DNA of 64,000 nt from Streptomyces sp. H27-H5 (GCF_026627505.1 NZ_JAPNLK010000025.1:1-64000); one strand, 5' to 3'. Positions 1 to 9,416 are shown, numbered from the stretch's first letter. Notes: a model not told the origin generated them from the letters alone. Numbers and translations are program-made.

Positions 1-84
1 TTCCTCCCCACCGGCCTCCCCATCGGCAGTCCCGAGGACTGCCTTACCTGCGCCGGCACCCTCTACCTCGGCAGCCCGGCCTGA
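1..84 (+). CDS. 3' end of an unidentified gene (partial)
   Basis: An open frame runs from the left edge to a TGA at 82-84 and gives 27 C-terminal residues with two cysteines three residues apart (CLTC) and the ending YLGSPA. The codons are G/C-rich in third position, as in real genes here. Too little is present to name a family, and the start lies outside the window. Confidence 0.4.
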   Translation, partial: FLPTGLPIGSPEDCLTCAGTLYLGSPA

Positions 85-271
85 CCGGCCCAACCCCCCT
101 CCACGAACTTTCGCGGTGCAGCACTAGTCCGGGTGAGGGCGCGAACAAGGTGTGCATTTCGAAAGCCGCTGTAACTGCTGAAATATGACAGAGCTACGTT
201 CGCGTTCGATCACACCGCGTACCACCTTGCACACGCACCGCAGGGACGGTCGGGTGGGAGATCATGGGCAC

Positions 272-871
272 ATGAGCGAAGACCACACACACGTGCAGGA
301 GTTCTTCGGGGCGCGCGCCGCCGACTGGGACCGCACGTTCCCGGCGGACGGGCCCGCCTTCGCGACCGCCGTGGGCGAGTTCGGTCTGCGCCCCGGAGAC
401 CGGGTCCTCGACGCGGGCTGCGGTACCGGGCGCGCCCTGACGGCGCTGCGGGCGGCCGTCGGCCCCTCGGGGACGGTGCTCGGCATCGACTTCACCCCGC
501 GGATGCTGGCCGCCGCGCGGCAGGCCGGCCGGGAGGCCGAGGGCGCTCTGCTGCTGGCGGACGTGGCCCGACTGCCCCTGCGGGACGGGGTGCTGGACGC
601 GGTGTTCGCGGCGGGATTGATCGCGCACCTGCCCGACCCCGGGTCGAACCTGCGCGAGCTCGCCCGCGTGGTCCGCCCCGGCGGTCGCCTCGCGCTCTTC
701 CACCCGATCGGGCGGGCCGCCCTCGCCGCGCGCCACGGTCGCGAACTCACCCCCGACGACCTGCGGGCCGAGCACAACCTCGGCCCGCTGCTGTCGACTT
801 CGGGCTGGGACATGACCTCGTACGCCGACGAGGACCACCGCTTCCTGGTGCTCGCGACGCACCGTCCCTGA
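272..871 (+). CDS. class I SAM-dependent methyltransferase
   Basis: 199-residue soluble protein. The SAM-binding motif I is clear (VLDAGCGTGRAL, about residues 41-52), followed by an acidic strand end (GIDFTP) and a post-motif LPDPGSNLRELARVVRPGG typical of the Methyltransf_11 fold (family knowledge). The substrate cannot be told. I prefer the ATG at 272, where the protein begins MSEDHTHVQEFF, because a purine-rich GGTGGGAG sits at 253-260. An in-frame ATG at 185 would add 29 residues of unrelated composition. It stands alone, convergent with the DUF2236 gene downstream. Confidence 0.8.
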   Translation: MSEDHTHVQEFFGARAADWDRTFPADGPAFATAVGEFGLRPGDRVLDAGCGTGRALTALRAAVGPSGTVLGIDFTPRMLAAARQAGREAEGALLLADVARLPLRDGVLDAVFAAGLIAHLPDPGSNLRELARVVRPGGRLALFHPIGRAALAARHGRELTPDDLRAEHNLGPLLSTSGWDMTSYADEDHRFLVLATHRP

Positions 872-920
872 GCGACCGCTCCCCCGCGCCGAGGATCCGG
901 AGCCGCCGTCCGTCGCGGCG

Positions 921-1835
921 CTACGCGGGCGGTTGGGCGTCCGCTCCGGCGGGACGGCGCTGATGCGGTACGGGGCAGCCGCCCCGACCGGGTACCGGAA
1001 AGGTGCCGAGCTCACCCACGTCGTACCCGTTCGGGTAACCCTTGATCTCCCGGTTCTGGCGGGCGTGGTGCGGCGCCCGGCGCGGCGGCAGCAGCCGTAC
1101 CGCGCGCCCGCGCAGCCGCAGTGCCCCGCGGACCAGCCGCCGGACCGCCGGGCGCGGGGTCTCGTACCGGAACGCGCTCAGCAGCGAGTCGTCGAGCAGC
1201 GCGACGCCGACTCCGCGCATGGCGGGACCCAGGGGCCCCGGGTACCAGGAGGCCATCAGGTCGAGGGTGGCGTCGGCCACCTCGCGCCCGCCCTCGTCCC
1301 ACCCGAAGTGAGCCTCCTCGTAGGCGTTCAGGCAGGCTTCGAACTCCTCGAAGGAACCCGGGATGTCCGGGATGCCCATGTGGCGACCGAGGGTGGCGTA
1401 GTAGTGCGCGAAGGCGCGGCGCTCGTGGTGGGTCAGGGGCCGCCAGCCGTAGCAGTCGATCCAGCGCGCCGGGATCACCACGAAGGTGCACAGGACGTAC
1501 CGCATGTCCTCGTCGGAGATGTCGTAGCTGCGGTGCATCCGGTTGACGCGGCGGATCGCCGTGCGCGCGGTGTCGCTCTCGAATCCGTGCTCCACGACCG
1601 CGTCGAGCAGCAGCGCCGTGTCGTCGTAGCGCTTCTGCGCGCGCTCGGTGAACTCGGCGGTCTCCGCGAGCAGCCGGCCGATGCTCGGGACCGCGTACGT
1701 CCTGAAGAGGGCCAGCTCAAGGGCGCGGGTGATGTCCCAGGGGAATTCGTAGGTGGCGGTCAGCCGGTAGATGGCGAGGAAATCCTCGTCGGGATCGAGC
1801 CGGAGGATCTCCCTCAGCCGGTCGTAACGCTGCAC
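921..1835 (-). CDS. DUF2236 / MpaB-type oxygenase family protein
   Basis: 304 residues, GTG start at 1835 preceded by AAAGGGA. The central segment with RWIDCYGWRPLTHHER and GRHMGIPDIPGS resembles the DUF2236 family, which includes the haem-dependent rubber oxygenase Lcp and the mycophenolate-pathway oxygenase MpaB (family knowledge). In those proteins a conserved Arg/His/Thr set supports haem binding; the His-rich LTHHERRAFAHYY here is compatible, but I cannot assign the ligand. The C-terminus is Arg-rich (RGRAVRLLPPRRAPHHARQ). An open frame continues upstream of the GTG but crosses the divergent neighbour and has no start signal. Function inferred as an oxidoreductase of unknown substrate. 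Confidence 0.65.
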   Translation of the reverse strand: MQRYDRLREILRLDPDEDFLAIYRLTATYEFPWDITRALELALFRTYAVPSIGRLLAETAEFTERAQKRYDDTALLLDAVVEHGFESDTARTAIRRVNRMHRSYDISDEDMRYVLCTFVVIPARWIDCYGWRPLTHHERRAFAHYYATLGRHMGIPDIPGSFEEFEACLNAYEEAHFGWDEGGREVADATLDLMASWYPGPLGPAMRGVGVALLDDSLLSAFRYETPRPAVRRLVRGALRLRGRAVRLLPPRRAPHHARQNREIKGYPNGYDVGELGTFPVPGRGGCPVPHQRRPAGADAQPPA

Positions 1836-1977
1836 CGGAGTCCCTTTCTGTGGCGGGGGCCCAACTCTACGTGCAGGTGGCGGCCTTGAAAATCGACGTC
1901 CGCAGGCTCTCGACGGGCGAGTTACCCGCTGGTTAAGGTGCGCCGACGAGAGAGCGACCGCAACGGGAGGAGGCCAC

Positions 1978-2775
1978 GTGTCCGAAGAGGATGACGGGGG
2001 CTCGCTGTACGTGCTCACCGCCGTACTGCTGACCCCCACGCAGTTCCCGGGCATCATGGGCGACGACTTCCCGGAGGCCTGTGCGCTGCTGGGCGTGCGG
2101 CCGGTCGCGGACGGGTACGGGCTGGTGCTGGGCCAGGACGAGGGGGGCGCCCGCTGGACGGTCGTGGTGGACGACGTCTCGCTCGTCGCCACGGCCATCG
2201 CCTCCTGGGACTGCGGCATGGAGTACGACCTGTCCCCGGAGGAGCGGACGATCGTGGTGTCGCTGGCCGGCTGGCCGCTGGAGCTGACGGTCTCCGCGCC
2301 GGGCATCCCGGAACCGCACGATCCGGAGCAGGGCGCCGACGGCACCGGCCGGGTGCCGCTCGCGCCCCCGTCGGCCGACGCCTGGGGGCCGGTACAGCGG
2401 CGGATGGGTGCGGACCAGATCGCCCGGGAGTGGGCGGACTGGTCCGAGCGCGTCGCGACGGACGGCGGGGCGGCGGCCGCCGCACACCCGGGCCTGGCGC
2501 GGGCGCTCAAGGAGGCCGCGGGGTACGCGGACGAGCCGCCGCCGCCCGGGCGGGTGCGGTCCAGCTTCGCGAGCGAGAACGCGCGCACGCTCCGGGCGGA
2601 CGGCCCCGGCTGGTCACTGGTCGGTCGCACGGACGGCGCGGCCTTCGTCCTGCTGGACGAGGAGCCGGGCGAGGTCCTCGCGGTCCCGCGGGACGCGGAC
2701 CCGGAGCGGCCCGATGTGCCTGAACTGCCGGACCTGCTGGCGACGCTGGACCGCGTCGCGACACGGCCTGCTTGA
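1978..2775 (+). CDS. hypothetical protein
   Basis: 265-residue soluble acidic protein starting at GTG 1978 behind a strong GGGAGGAGG (1965-1973). No signal peptide or membrane segment is evident. The N-terminal third (LYVLTAVLLTPTQFPGIMGDDF) and a W-rich middle (DDVSLVATAIASWDCGMEYDL) look like a folded alpha/beta domain; a Pro/Asp-rich linker follows (about residues 105-130), then a helical segment (ADQIAREWADWSERV). I do not recognise the family. It is divergent from the DUF2236 gene, with 142 bp between the starts. Confidence 0.6.
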   Translation: MSEEDDGGSLYVLTAVLLTPTQFPGIMGDDFPEACALLGVRPVADGYGLVLGQDEGGARWTVVVDDVSLVATAIASWDCGMEYDLSPEERTIVVSLAGWPLELTVSAPGIPEPHDPEQGADGTGRVPLAPPSADAWGPVQRRMGADQIAREWADWSERVATDGGAAAAAHPGLARALKEAAGYADEPPPPGRVRSSFASENARTLRADGPGWSLVGRTDGAAFVLLDEEPGEVLAVPRDADPERPDVPELPDLLATLDRVATRPA

Positions 2776-2954
2776 GGACGAAGAGCCACGGGCCACGCAT
2801 CGCGGGCGGCTCGGCCGGCCCCTCGCCGGGCCGGCCCGCCGCTCCGCGCGGGCCAGGACGGCCCACCGACAGGCCTGCGACCGCGTCCGCGACCGCAGGC
2901 CTCAGCGCCCGGCCACCGCCACCGCCACCGCCACCGCCCGCACCGCTGCCGCCG

Positions 2955-3137
2955 TCAGCGGCCGATCTGCTTTCTGGACACACCCCGCAGCCGACGCCGC
3001 TGGGAGGGGTCCAGCAGGAAGTACGCAAGGGTGGGCACCCCGATCAACACCAGGAGACCCGGCCAGAACCCGACCGTCGCGAACAGCACGATGGCTGCCA
3101 CCACTCCGGCCACGGCCACCTTTCCGCCTGTGGACAT
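2955..3137 (-). CDS. small two-helix membrane protein
   Basis: 60 residues. Two hydrophobic segments (about residues 7-25, VAVAGVVAAIVLFATVGFW, and 27-41, GLLVLIGVPTLAYFLL) are followed by a basic tail (SQRRRLRGVSRKQIGR) that should lie in the cytoplasm. GGAGGAGG lies about 9 bases before the ATG, which supports real translation. Small proteins of this shape are common in Streptomyces but uncharacterised. It is divergent from the helicase remnant. Confidence 0.6.
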   Translation of the reverse strand: MSTGGKVAVAGVVAAIVLFATVGFWPGLLVLIGVPTLAYFLLDPSQRRRLRGVSRKQIGR

Positions 3138-3319
3138 CTGCGGACACCTCCTCCTGCGTCGGCCACTACCCCGCTCAACGCCCCGATCCCGTCCAGCGTT
3201 CCCGGCCGCCTCGCCGTCCTGTGGGCGTGGCTCCGGTCACGAGGCGAACGCAATGCGTGAGCGGTGGCCTTGGGGTAACCTCGGCCGCCCCGTACCCAGT
3301 CGTCACGTTCGAGGATGGC

Positions 3320-5837
3320 GTGCTCCCCGAGATCTCCGACCTCATCAGCTGCTCGGCCGCCTTCCTGCCGGCCGACCCGCCCCGCGAGGGCCGGCTCGCC
3401 TTCTGGCACCCGGCCGACGCGCACACCGGAGGCGAAGCCGACGCCTCGGACGGCCCGGACCGTCTCCGCGCCCCGGGCACCGGTGACGCCGCAGCCGGGC
3501 CGGCCTCCGGGACCGTCGGGCGGCTCGACGTCGTGACCGCCGACCTGCGGCAGGCCACCGTCCCCGCGCTACTCCTGCCCGTCGGCGCCGCCCTGCCCCT
3601 GCTCACCCGCGCCCGAACCGCCGCCGACACCGGCTCCCACCCGGGCCCCGGAGCCGCGTCCGGCGCGCGGGCGGGCTCCCGCTCCGCACCGGACGGCGCC
3701 ACCCGCCCCGCCGCGTTCTGGGGCGCCGCCGCGCTGTTGGCCCTGCGCCTGGTGGCGCGCGGGCTGCTGCTGCCGGGCCTGAGTCCCGCCGGTCACGACG
3801 CCTGGCGCCTCGGGCCGCTGGAACCGGCCGACCTGGAGCAGATCCGGGAGCTGTCGGCCGCCATGCCACCCGACGCGCACGGCGTGCCGCTGCCCGGGGA
3901 CGGACCGCTCCGGCTGCCGTCGCCCGAACCGCTGCTGCGCGCCTTCCCCGACGCGGTCGCCGACACCCTGCCGCGTTCTCCCGCCGCGCCCGCCGCCGCC
4001 GGCGGTCCCGCGTACGCCTGCGCCGGCCTGCCTGGCCGGGCCCGGCCCGAGCTGCGCGGGTGGGCCGACGAGGTGGCCGCGGGTCACGACGCCGGCGTAC
4101 GGATCTCCCTGCGCGTCGAACTCGACGGCCCCCTCGACCCGGCGGATCCGAGCCCGTACGCCCCGGACCGACGGCGCACCCCCGGTTCCACGGCGGGCCT
4201 CGCGGGGCCCGGTTTCCGTGCCGTGCTCCAGATGCACAGCCTCGCCGACGCGGCCCTCGTCGCCGACGCCCGCGACGTCTGGGCCGGCACCGGGGCCGCC
4301 GCGGCCGCCTTCCCGCCCCGCGCCCGCATGGACGCCCTGCGCGCGCTGCGCCGGGCCGCACGGCTGTGGCCTGCTCGGCGCCGATCCCGAGGCTCCCGGG
4401 GCGTGCGGCGAGGCGGACGGCCTCCGGGCACCCGCCGCGCTCCGGGCCACCCTGCGTGACTACCAACTCCGCGGTCTGCGCTGGCTGGACCAACGGACCT
4501 CGCTCGGCCTCGGTGCCTGTCTGGCCGACGACATGGGGCTCGGCAAGACCGTCACCCTCATCGCCCTGCACCTGCACCGGGCCCGCCCCGAACCCACCCT
4601 CGTCGTCTGCCCGGCCTCGCTGCTGGGCAACTGGCAGCGGGAGATCGAGCGGTTCGCCCCCGGTACCCCGGTGCGCCGCTTCCACGGCGCCGGCCGCAGC
4701 CTCACCGACCTGGCCGGCGGGTTCGTCCTCACCACCTACGGCACCTTGCGCGTGGACGCGCCGCAGCTCGCCGCGACCGCCTGGGGCATGGTCGTGGCCG
4801 ACGAGGCCCAGCACGTCAAGAACCCCCGTTCCTCCACCGCCAAGGCGTTGCGCACCCTCCCGGCGACCGCCCGTGTCGCCCTGACCGGCACACCCGTGGA
4901 GAACGACCTCTCCGAGCTGTGGGCCGTACTCGACTGGACGACGCCCGGTCTGCTCGGCCGCCTCGGCACCTTCCGCACCCGCTACGCGGATCCCGTCGAG
5001 AGCGGCCGCGACCCGCAGGCCGCGGCCCGCCTCGCCGCCCTCGTACGGCCCTTCCTGCTGCGGCGCCGCAAGTCCGACCCCGGCATCGCGCCCGAACTGC
5101 CGCCGAAGACGGAGACCGACCACACCGTGACGCTGGGCCGTGAACAGGCCGGGCTGTACGAGGCGGTCGTCCGCGAGGCCCTCGCCGCGATCTCGGACGC
5201 GGACGGGATGGAGCGGCGCGGCCTGGTCGTGAAGCTGTTGACCTCGCTCAAGCAGATCTGCAACCACCCCGCCCAGTACCTGGGAGAGGAAACCGGCGCC
5301 CCTTCGGGCAAGCTGGACCTGCTCGACGAGCTCCTCGACACGATCCTCGCGGAGGACGGCTCGGTGCTGGTCTTCACCCAGTACGTGGCGATGGCCCGGC
5401 TGCTGGAGAAGCACCTCGGGGCCCGCGGCATCTCCTCGCAGTTGCTGCACGGGGGCACGCCCGTACCTCGCCGTCAGGAGCTCGTGGACCGCTTCCAGTC
5501 GGGCGAGGTGCCGGTGTTCCTGCTGTCGTTGAAGGCGGCGGGCACCGGCCTGAACCTCACGCGCGCCTCCCACGTCGTCCACTACGACCGCTGGTGGAAC
5601 CCGGCCGTGGAGGAACAGGCCACCGACCGCGCCTACCGGATCGGGCAGACCCAGCCCGTACAGGTCCACCGGCTCATCGCCGAGGGCGCCGTCGAGGACC
5701 GCGTCGCACGGCTGCTGGAGCGCTAGCGGGCCCTCGCCGACGCCGTCCTCGCGGGCGGCGAGAGCGCGCTCACCGAACTGACCGACGCCGAGCTGGCCGA
5801 GCTCGTGGCGCTGCGCTCGAACCCGGCCGGGGAGTGA
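3320..5837 (+). pseudogene. SNF2/RapA-type DEAD/DEAH helicase, disrupted
   Basis: Homologous segments of an SNF2 ATPase lie in two frames. Frame one (GTG 3320 after GAGG at 3311-3314, to about 4370) encodes the N-terminal domain starting VLPEISDLISCSAAFLPADP and continues out of frame to 4459. Frame two (about 4375-5837) carries the motor: DYQLRGLRWL, Walker A DDMGLGKT, DEAQHVKN, LTGTPVEN, and C-terminal helicase motifs DRWWNPAVEEQATDRAYRIGQ. Two lesions are visible. At about 4370-4380 the frame changes, and the roughly 150-170 residues that relatives normally have between the N-domain and DYQLRG are reduced to about 25. At 5724-5726 a TAG interrupts frame two where relatives carry Lys (ER-K-RALADAV); the frame then runs on to TGA 5835-5837. 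A sequencing error could explain the TAG but not the missing segment. The SWIM gene follows after one base. Confidence 0.75.
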
Positions 5838-5838
5838 C

Positions 5839-7095
5839 GTGACGAACACGGACGAGAAGACCTTCCCGGCGCTGCCGCCGCCCGGGCGCGGCTTCGCCGG
5901 GACCTGGTGGGGGCACGCGCGGTTGCGCGCCCTGGAGGACAGCGCGCTCGACGGCGAGCAGGTCCGGCAGGGGCGCCGGTACGCGCGCCGGGGCGCGGTC
6001 GGCGCCGTGTCGGTGCGGCCGGGCGGTCTGACGGCGGTGGTGCGCGACCCGGACGGGACGGCGCACCGGACGGACGTGCTGGTCCAGCGGTTCACGGAAG
6101 CGGAATGGGACCGGGTGGTGGGTCTGGCTGCCGCGGAGTCGGGGTACATTGCGGCGCTGCTGGACCGCGAGGTGCCGCCGGAGCCGGCCGAGGACGCGGC
6201 GGAGGCCGGGGTCGCGCTGCTGCCCGGGATCGGGGACCTCGATCCGCGCTGCGACTGCGGCGAGTGGGACCACTGCCCGCACACGGTGGCGCTCTGCCAT
6301 CAGGTGGCGCGACTGCTGGACCAGGACCCGTTCGTGTTGTTGCTGCTGCGCGGGCGCGCGGAAGCCGATCTGGTGGACGCGTTGGAGAAGCGCAGCAGCG
6401 CGGAGGCGGATGCCCCGGACGAGGCCCCGGAGCAAACGGACGAAGGGGTTCCGGCCGCCGAGGCGTGCGCGGCCCAGGCGGCCCTGCCCCCGCTGCCGGC
6501 GCTGCCGCGGCTGCCGGACGCACCGGGCCAGTCGCCGACGTTGGACACCGGGACCGAACCCGACCTGGACGTGGACGCGGTGGAGTTCCTCGCGCAGGCG
6601 GCCGCGTCGGAGGCGTACCGGCGGCTGGCGCGGGCGCTCGCCCCGGGCCACGCCGAGCGGCCCCCGACGGCCCCGCTCACCCTGGTCGAGGACGCCGTGC
6701 GCCTCACCGCGCTGGCGCGCGAGGTCCGGTTGCGGTCCCGTCTGGCGGCCGCGGTCGACCGGGACCGGCCGGCGATGGACCTGGCCGCTCGGGCCTGGGC
6801 CTTCGGCGGGGCCGCGTCGCTGGCGGTGTGGGAGGACGACTGGACGCCGGACCGGGCCGCCTTGGGTCGGGCCCGTTCCGCGCTCGCGGCGGCGTGGGCG
6901 GACGCCCGGGCGCCCGAACTGCGCCGGGTACGGGCGCGTTGGACGCTGACGGGCACGGACCGCCAGCTCCGCCTGGGGCGGGACGGCCGCTGGTGGCCGT
7001 ACCGGCGCGAGGCGGAGCTGTGGGTCCCGGCCGGCCCGTCGGCCCCGGACCCGGCGTCGGCCCTGACGGCGCTGGACCCGGACGAGGCCCTCTAG
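5839..7095 (+). CDS. SWIM zinc-finger protein, partner of the SNF2 helicase
   Basis: 418 residues, GTG start at 5839, one base after the helicase stop and with GGGGAG upstream, so translation was probably coupled. The SWIM motif CxC-Xn-CxH is at about residues 136-146 (CDCGEWDHCPH). An acidic, Pro-rich linker (about 190-240) separates it from an Arg-rich helical C-terminal domain. In bacteria SWIM proteins commonly sit beside SNF2 ATPases and are thought to bind DNA or protein (family knowledge). If the helicase is dead, this is an orphan half of the pair. The TAG stop is the left edge of a MITE-like element, so the natural C-terminus may have been slightly changed. Confidence 0.75.
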   Translation: MTNTDEKTFPALPPPGRGFAGTWWGHARLRALEDSALDGEQVRQGRRYARRGAVGAVSVRPGGLTAVVRDPDGTAHRTDVLVQRFTEAEWDRVVGLAAAESGYIAALLDREVPPEPAEDAAEAGVALLPGIGDLDPRCDCGEWDHCPHTVALCHQVARLLDQDPFVLLLLRGRAEADLVDALEKRSSAEADAPDEAPEQTDEGVPAAEACAAQAALPPLPALPRLPDAPGQSPTLDTGTEPDLDVDAVEFLAQAAASEAYRRLARALAPGHAERPPTAPLTLVEDAVRLTALAREVRLRSRLAAAVDRDRPAMDLAARAWAFGGAASLAVWEDDWTPDRAALGRARSALAAAWADARAPELRRVRARWTLTGTDRQLRLGRDGRWWPYRREAELWVPAGPSAPDPASALTALDPDEAL

Positions 7096-7256
7096 TGCTG
7101 TGGCCGGAAAGGTTTGCCGGGTCGCGGTGTCCGGTGCGGTGCATCGCAAGGCGGAGGACTGCCGCTTGTACTGGACGTACTCGGGCGGTTCGACAACGCG
7201 GCGAGGTGCCGTGCCGGGCGCCGTGACACGGTGAACCTTTCCGGTCACAGCACCAG
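7092..7256. mobile_element. MITE-like element with ~23-bp terminal inverted repeats
   Basis: The left end at 7092-7114 and the reverse complement of the right end at 7234-7256 match at 21 of 23 positions; both read CT-GTGCTGTG-CCGGAAAGG in outline. The ~165 bp between has no open frame with a start signal and ends in a GC-rich dyad region. Size, terminal repeats and lack of coding fit a non-autonomous transposable element (MITE). I recall very similar sequences recurring in many Streptomyces genomes, but did not search. The TAG of the SWIM gene (7093-7095) lies inside the left terminal repeat. No unambiguous target duplication is visible. Confidence 0.65.
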
Positions 7257-7417
7257 GTCGTCTCTTCCGGATCTTGCCCGACCCACGCCGGCCGACGGGA
7301 ACGCGTGCCCGGGGGGGGCGGGTTCGGTCACGGGACGGCCGGCCTACCGCTTGTCGTGGTGCGGTACCGGTACGACGATGGGGCGCTCCGGGTTCCGCGG
7401 CACGACGGGAGGGTGAC

Positions 7418-8692
7418 ATGGGCGATCCGTCGGTGGCGCTGCCGGGCGGGGCCGATCCCGTCGAGCGCACGCGGTTACTGCGGCGGGCCCATGACGTGTT
7501 CACCAGGGACGGGCGGGTGGAGGCTCCGGTCCGGGCGGTGATCGCAGGGTCGTGGCGGCGGTGCGCGCGGGCCCGGGTGAACCCGGAGTGCTCGGCCCGG
7601 GTGGAGCTGGCGGAGGCGGAACTGCGGTCCTACCGCGAGCAGCATCCGCTGGCCCGGGTGTTGCCGGTGTTCCGGGACCTCGTCGGGGCGTTCGCCGCGC
7701 ACGGGGCGCACCTGTTGGCGGTGTGCGACGCGCGGGGCAGCCTGCTCTGGGTGGAGGGCGCGCCGGACACGCTGCGGCGGGCCGAGCGGCTCGGCTTCGT
7801 GCCGGGCGCGCGGTGGGCGGAGACGGCGATGGGAACCAACGCCCCCGGCACCGCGGTGGCGGTCGGCGAGGCCGTGCAGGTCTTCGGGGCCGAGCACTTC
7901 AGCCGCCGGGTGCATCCGTGGACCTGTGCGGCGGCCCCGGTCCGCGATCCGCGCACGGGGCGGCTGCTCGGCGCGGTCGACGTCACCGGGGGCAACGGGC
8001 TGGCCCATCCCCATGCGCTGGCGTTCGTGCGGGCGGTGGCCCGGGCCGCCGAGGCCCAACTGGCCCTGATGGAACCGGAGCCGTCGCACGCCCACGTCCC
8101 GGACAGCCTCGCCGCGCTCGGCCGGGACGAGGCGCTGTGGGTGGGCGGCGGCCGGGAGGTGGCGCTCGGGCGACGGCACAGCGAGATCATGGCGTTGCTC
8201 GCCCACCACCCGGAGGGGCTCTCGGGCGAGGAGCTGGCGATCGACCTGTACGAGGACGAGTCGGTGTCGGCGGTCACGCTGCGGGCGGAGATCTCAAGGC
8301 TGCGCGGCCTGTTGGGCCCGGGGAACCTCCTCTCGCGGCCCTATCGCACGGCCGCCCCGCTGGAGGCCGACTTCGCCGTCGTGGCCCGGCATCTCGCCTC
8401 GGGTGCCGTCTCGGCGGCCCTCACCGGGTATCCGGGCCCGCTGCTGCCCGCTTCGACGGCGCCCGGGATCGTACGGCTGCGCCGCCGGATCGAGGACCAG
8501 GCGCGGGCCGCGGTGATCGCGCGGGCGGACGCGGGGTTGCTGGGCGACTGGGTGTGCCGGCCGTGGGGTGCGGACGATCCGGGTGTGTGGCGGGCGCTGG
8601 CCGGTGCGCTGCCGGCGGAGGGGCGCCCGGCCGCGCTGGCCCGCGTGCGCTCCCTGGACCGCGAGCTGTCCGCCGACCGGCCCGCCCGCTGA
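7418..8692 (+). CDS. GAF-domain transcriptional regulator (AcoR-like sensor without AAA+ domain)
   Basis: 424 residues, ATG 7418 with GGGAGGG just upstream. Residues about 20-210 resemble the N-terminal sensor of acetoin/aldehyde regulators: IAGSWRRCARARVNPE, then the GAF core with GARWAETAMGTNAPGTAVA and HFSRRVHPWTCAAAPVRDPRTGRLLGAVDVTG. The C-terminal half contains a winged-helix-like segment (RRHSEIMALLAHHPEGLSGEELAIDLY) in place of a sigma-54 AAA+ module. Streptomyces homologues often neighbour an ExaC-type aldehyde dehydrogenase (family knowledge); one lies 3 kb downstream. Codon 20 is TTA (7475-7477), the rare Leu codon read by the bldA tRNA, so production may be limited to late growth. 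The 160 bp between the MITE and this start holds nothing else I recognise. Confidence 0.75.
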   Translation: MGDPSVALPGGADPVERTRLLRRAHDVFTRDGRVEAPVRAVIAGSWRRCARARVNPECSARVELAEAELRSYREQHPLARVLPVFRDLVGAFAAHGAHLLAVCDARGSLLWVEGAPDTLRRAERLGFVPGARWAETAMGTNAPGTAVAVGEAVQVFGAEHFSRRVHPWTCAAAPVRDPRTGRLLGAVDVTGGNGLAHPHALAFVRAVARAAEAQLALMEPEPSHAHVPDSLAALGRDEALWVGGGREVALGRRHSEIMALLAHHPEGLSGEELAIDLYEDESVSAVTLRAEISRLRGLLGPGNLLSRPYRTAAPLEADFAVVARHLASGAVSAALTGYPGPLLPASTAPGIVRLRRRIEDQARAAVIARADAGLLGDWVCRPWGADDPGVWRALAGALPAEGRPAALARVRSLDRELSADRPAR

Positions 8693-8700
8693 CGCGATCA

Positions 8701-8726
8701 CCGCCCGGCCTTCGGGCCGACGGTCC
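8701..8726. terminator. GC-rich hairpin after the GAF regulator
   Basis: The segment CCGCCCGGCC-TTC-GGGCCGACGG forms a stem around a short loop just past the stop of the GAF regulator and before the convergent TetR gene. It has no U-tract, as is usual in Streptomyces terminators. Confidence 0.4.
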
Positions 8727-8807
8727 TCTGTTCACGGGTCCGGTCACCGCCCGTCCGCCGGGCTGAGAGTCGCGTGTCGTCCCGGCTTCCGGATGGCGCG
8801 GGCCTTC

Positions 8808-9416
8808 TCAGACGGCGGGGGCTTCCTCGCGGATGAGCCCGGCCACGTGGTCGCTGATCATGTCGAGGATCTCGGCCGCGACCCGGTCGTTGCCGACGAC
8901 GAGGTGGTGGAGCGTGACCCCGTCGGTCATGGCGGCGAGGTAACGGGCCAGCACGGTGTCGGGGACGCTGAGTTCGAAGGTCATCATGCCGCGGAGCTGT
9001 GCGAGGAGCGCGCAGTACGTCTCGGAGTACAGCTCGTACTGGCGCCGCGCCAGGTGCTCGAAGCCGGGCTGGCGCAGGGCGTACTGGGTCAGTTCGTAGG
9101 TGAGCATGTGCTCCTCGGGGTGGGCCGCGACATGGTCCCAGTAGGCCTGGAACCCGGCGCGGATGGTCTCCCGGAGCGTGGCCCTCGGCCGGATGGCGTC
9201 CTTCACGACGCCGACGTAGTGGGCGGTGATCGTCTCGATGACGGATTCGAGGAGCGCCTGCTTGGAGTCGAAGCAGTAGTGGAAGACGCTCAGCGACACA
9301 CCCGCCTCGGCGACGATGGAGCGCGTGGTCGTCCTGGGGACGCCGTCGCGGGCCATGGCGCGGATCGCCGCCTCGGTCAGTTGCCGGCGGCGGTCGGCCA
9401 AGGGCATCCGGGCCAT
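8808..9416 (-). CDS. TetR-family transcriptional regulator
   Basis: 202 residues, ATG at 9416 preceded by GAAGGGAA. The N-terminal TetR helix-turn-helix is clear (residues about 8-55: RRQLTEAAIRAMARDG, then RSIVAEAGVSLSVFHYCFDSKQALL). The C-terminal ligand and dimer domain has the SKQALLE entry helix and a BetI/TetR_C_6-like segment (YWDHVAAHPEEHMLTYELTQYALRQPG). An open frame extends 77 codons upstream but is low-complexity and overlaps nothing useful. It is transcribed alone, 106 bp from the end of the secreted M19-like gene. Target unknown. Confidence 0.85.
   Translation of the reverse strand: MARMPLADRRRQLTEAAIRAMARDGVPRTTTRSIVAEAGVSLSVFHYCFDSKQALLESVIETITAHYVGVVKDAIRPRATLRETIRAGFQAYWDHVAAHPEEHMLTYELTQYALRQPGFEHLARRQYELYSETYCALLAQLRGMMTFELSVPDTVLARYLAAMTDGVTLHHLVVGNDRVAAEILDMISDHVAGLIREEAPAV

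Noticed and set aside
1836..2789. 318-codon upstream extension of the DUF2236 frame on the minus strand
   Set aside because: It is Ser/Pro/Arg-rich, antisense to the gene at 1978-2775, and the family homology plus ribosome site begin at GTG 1835.
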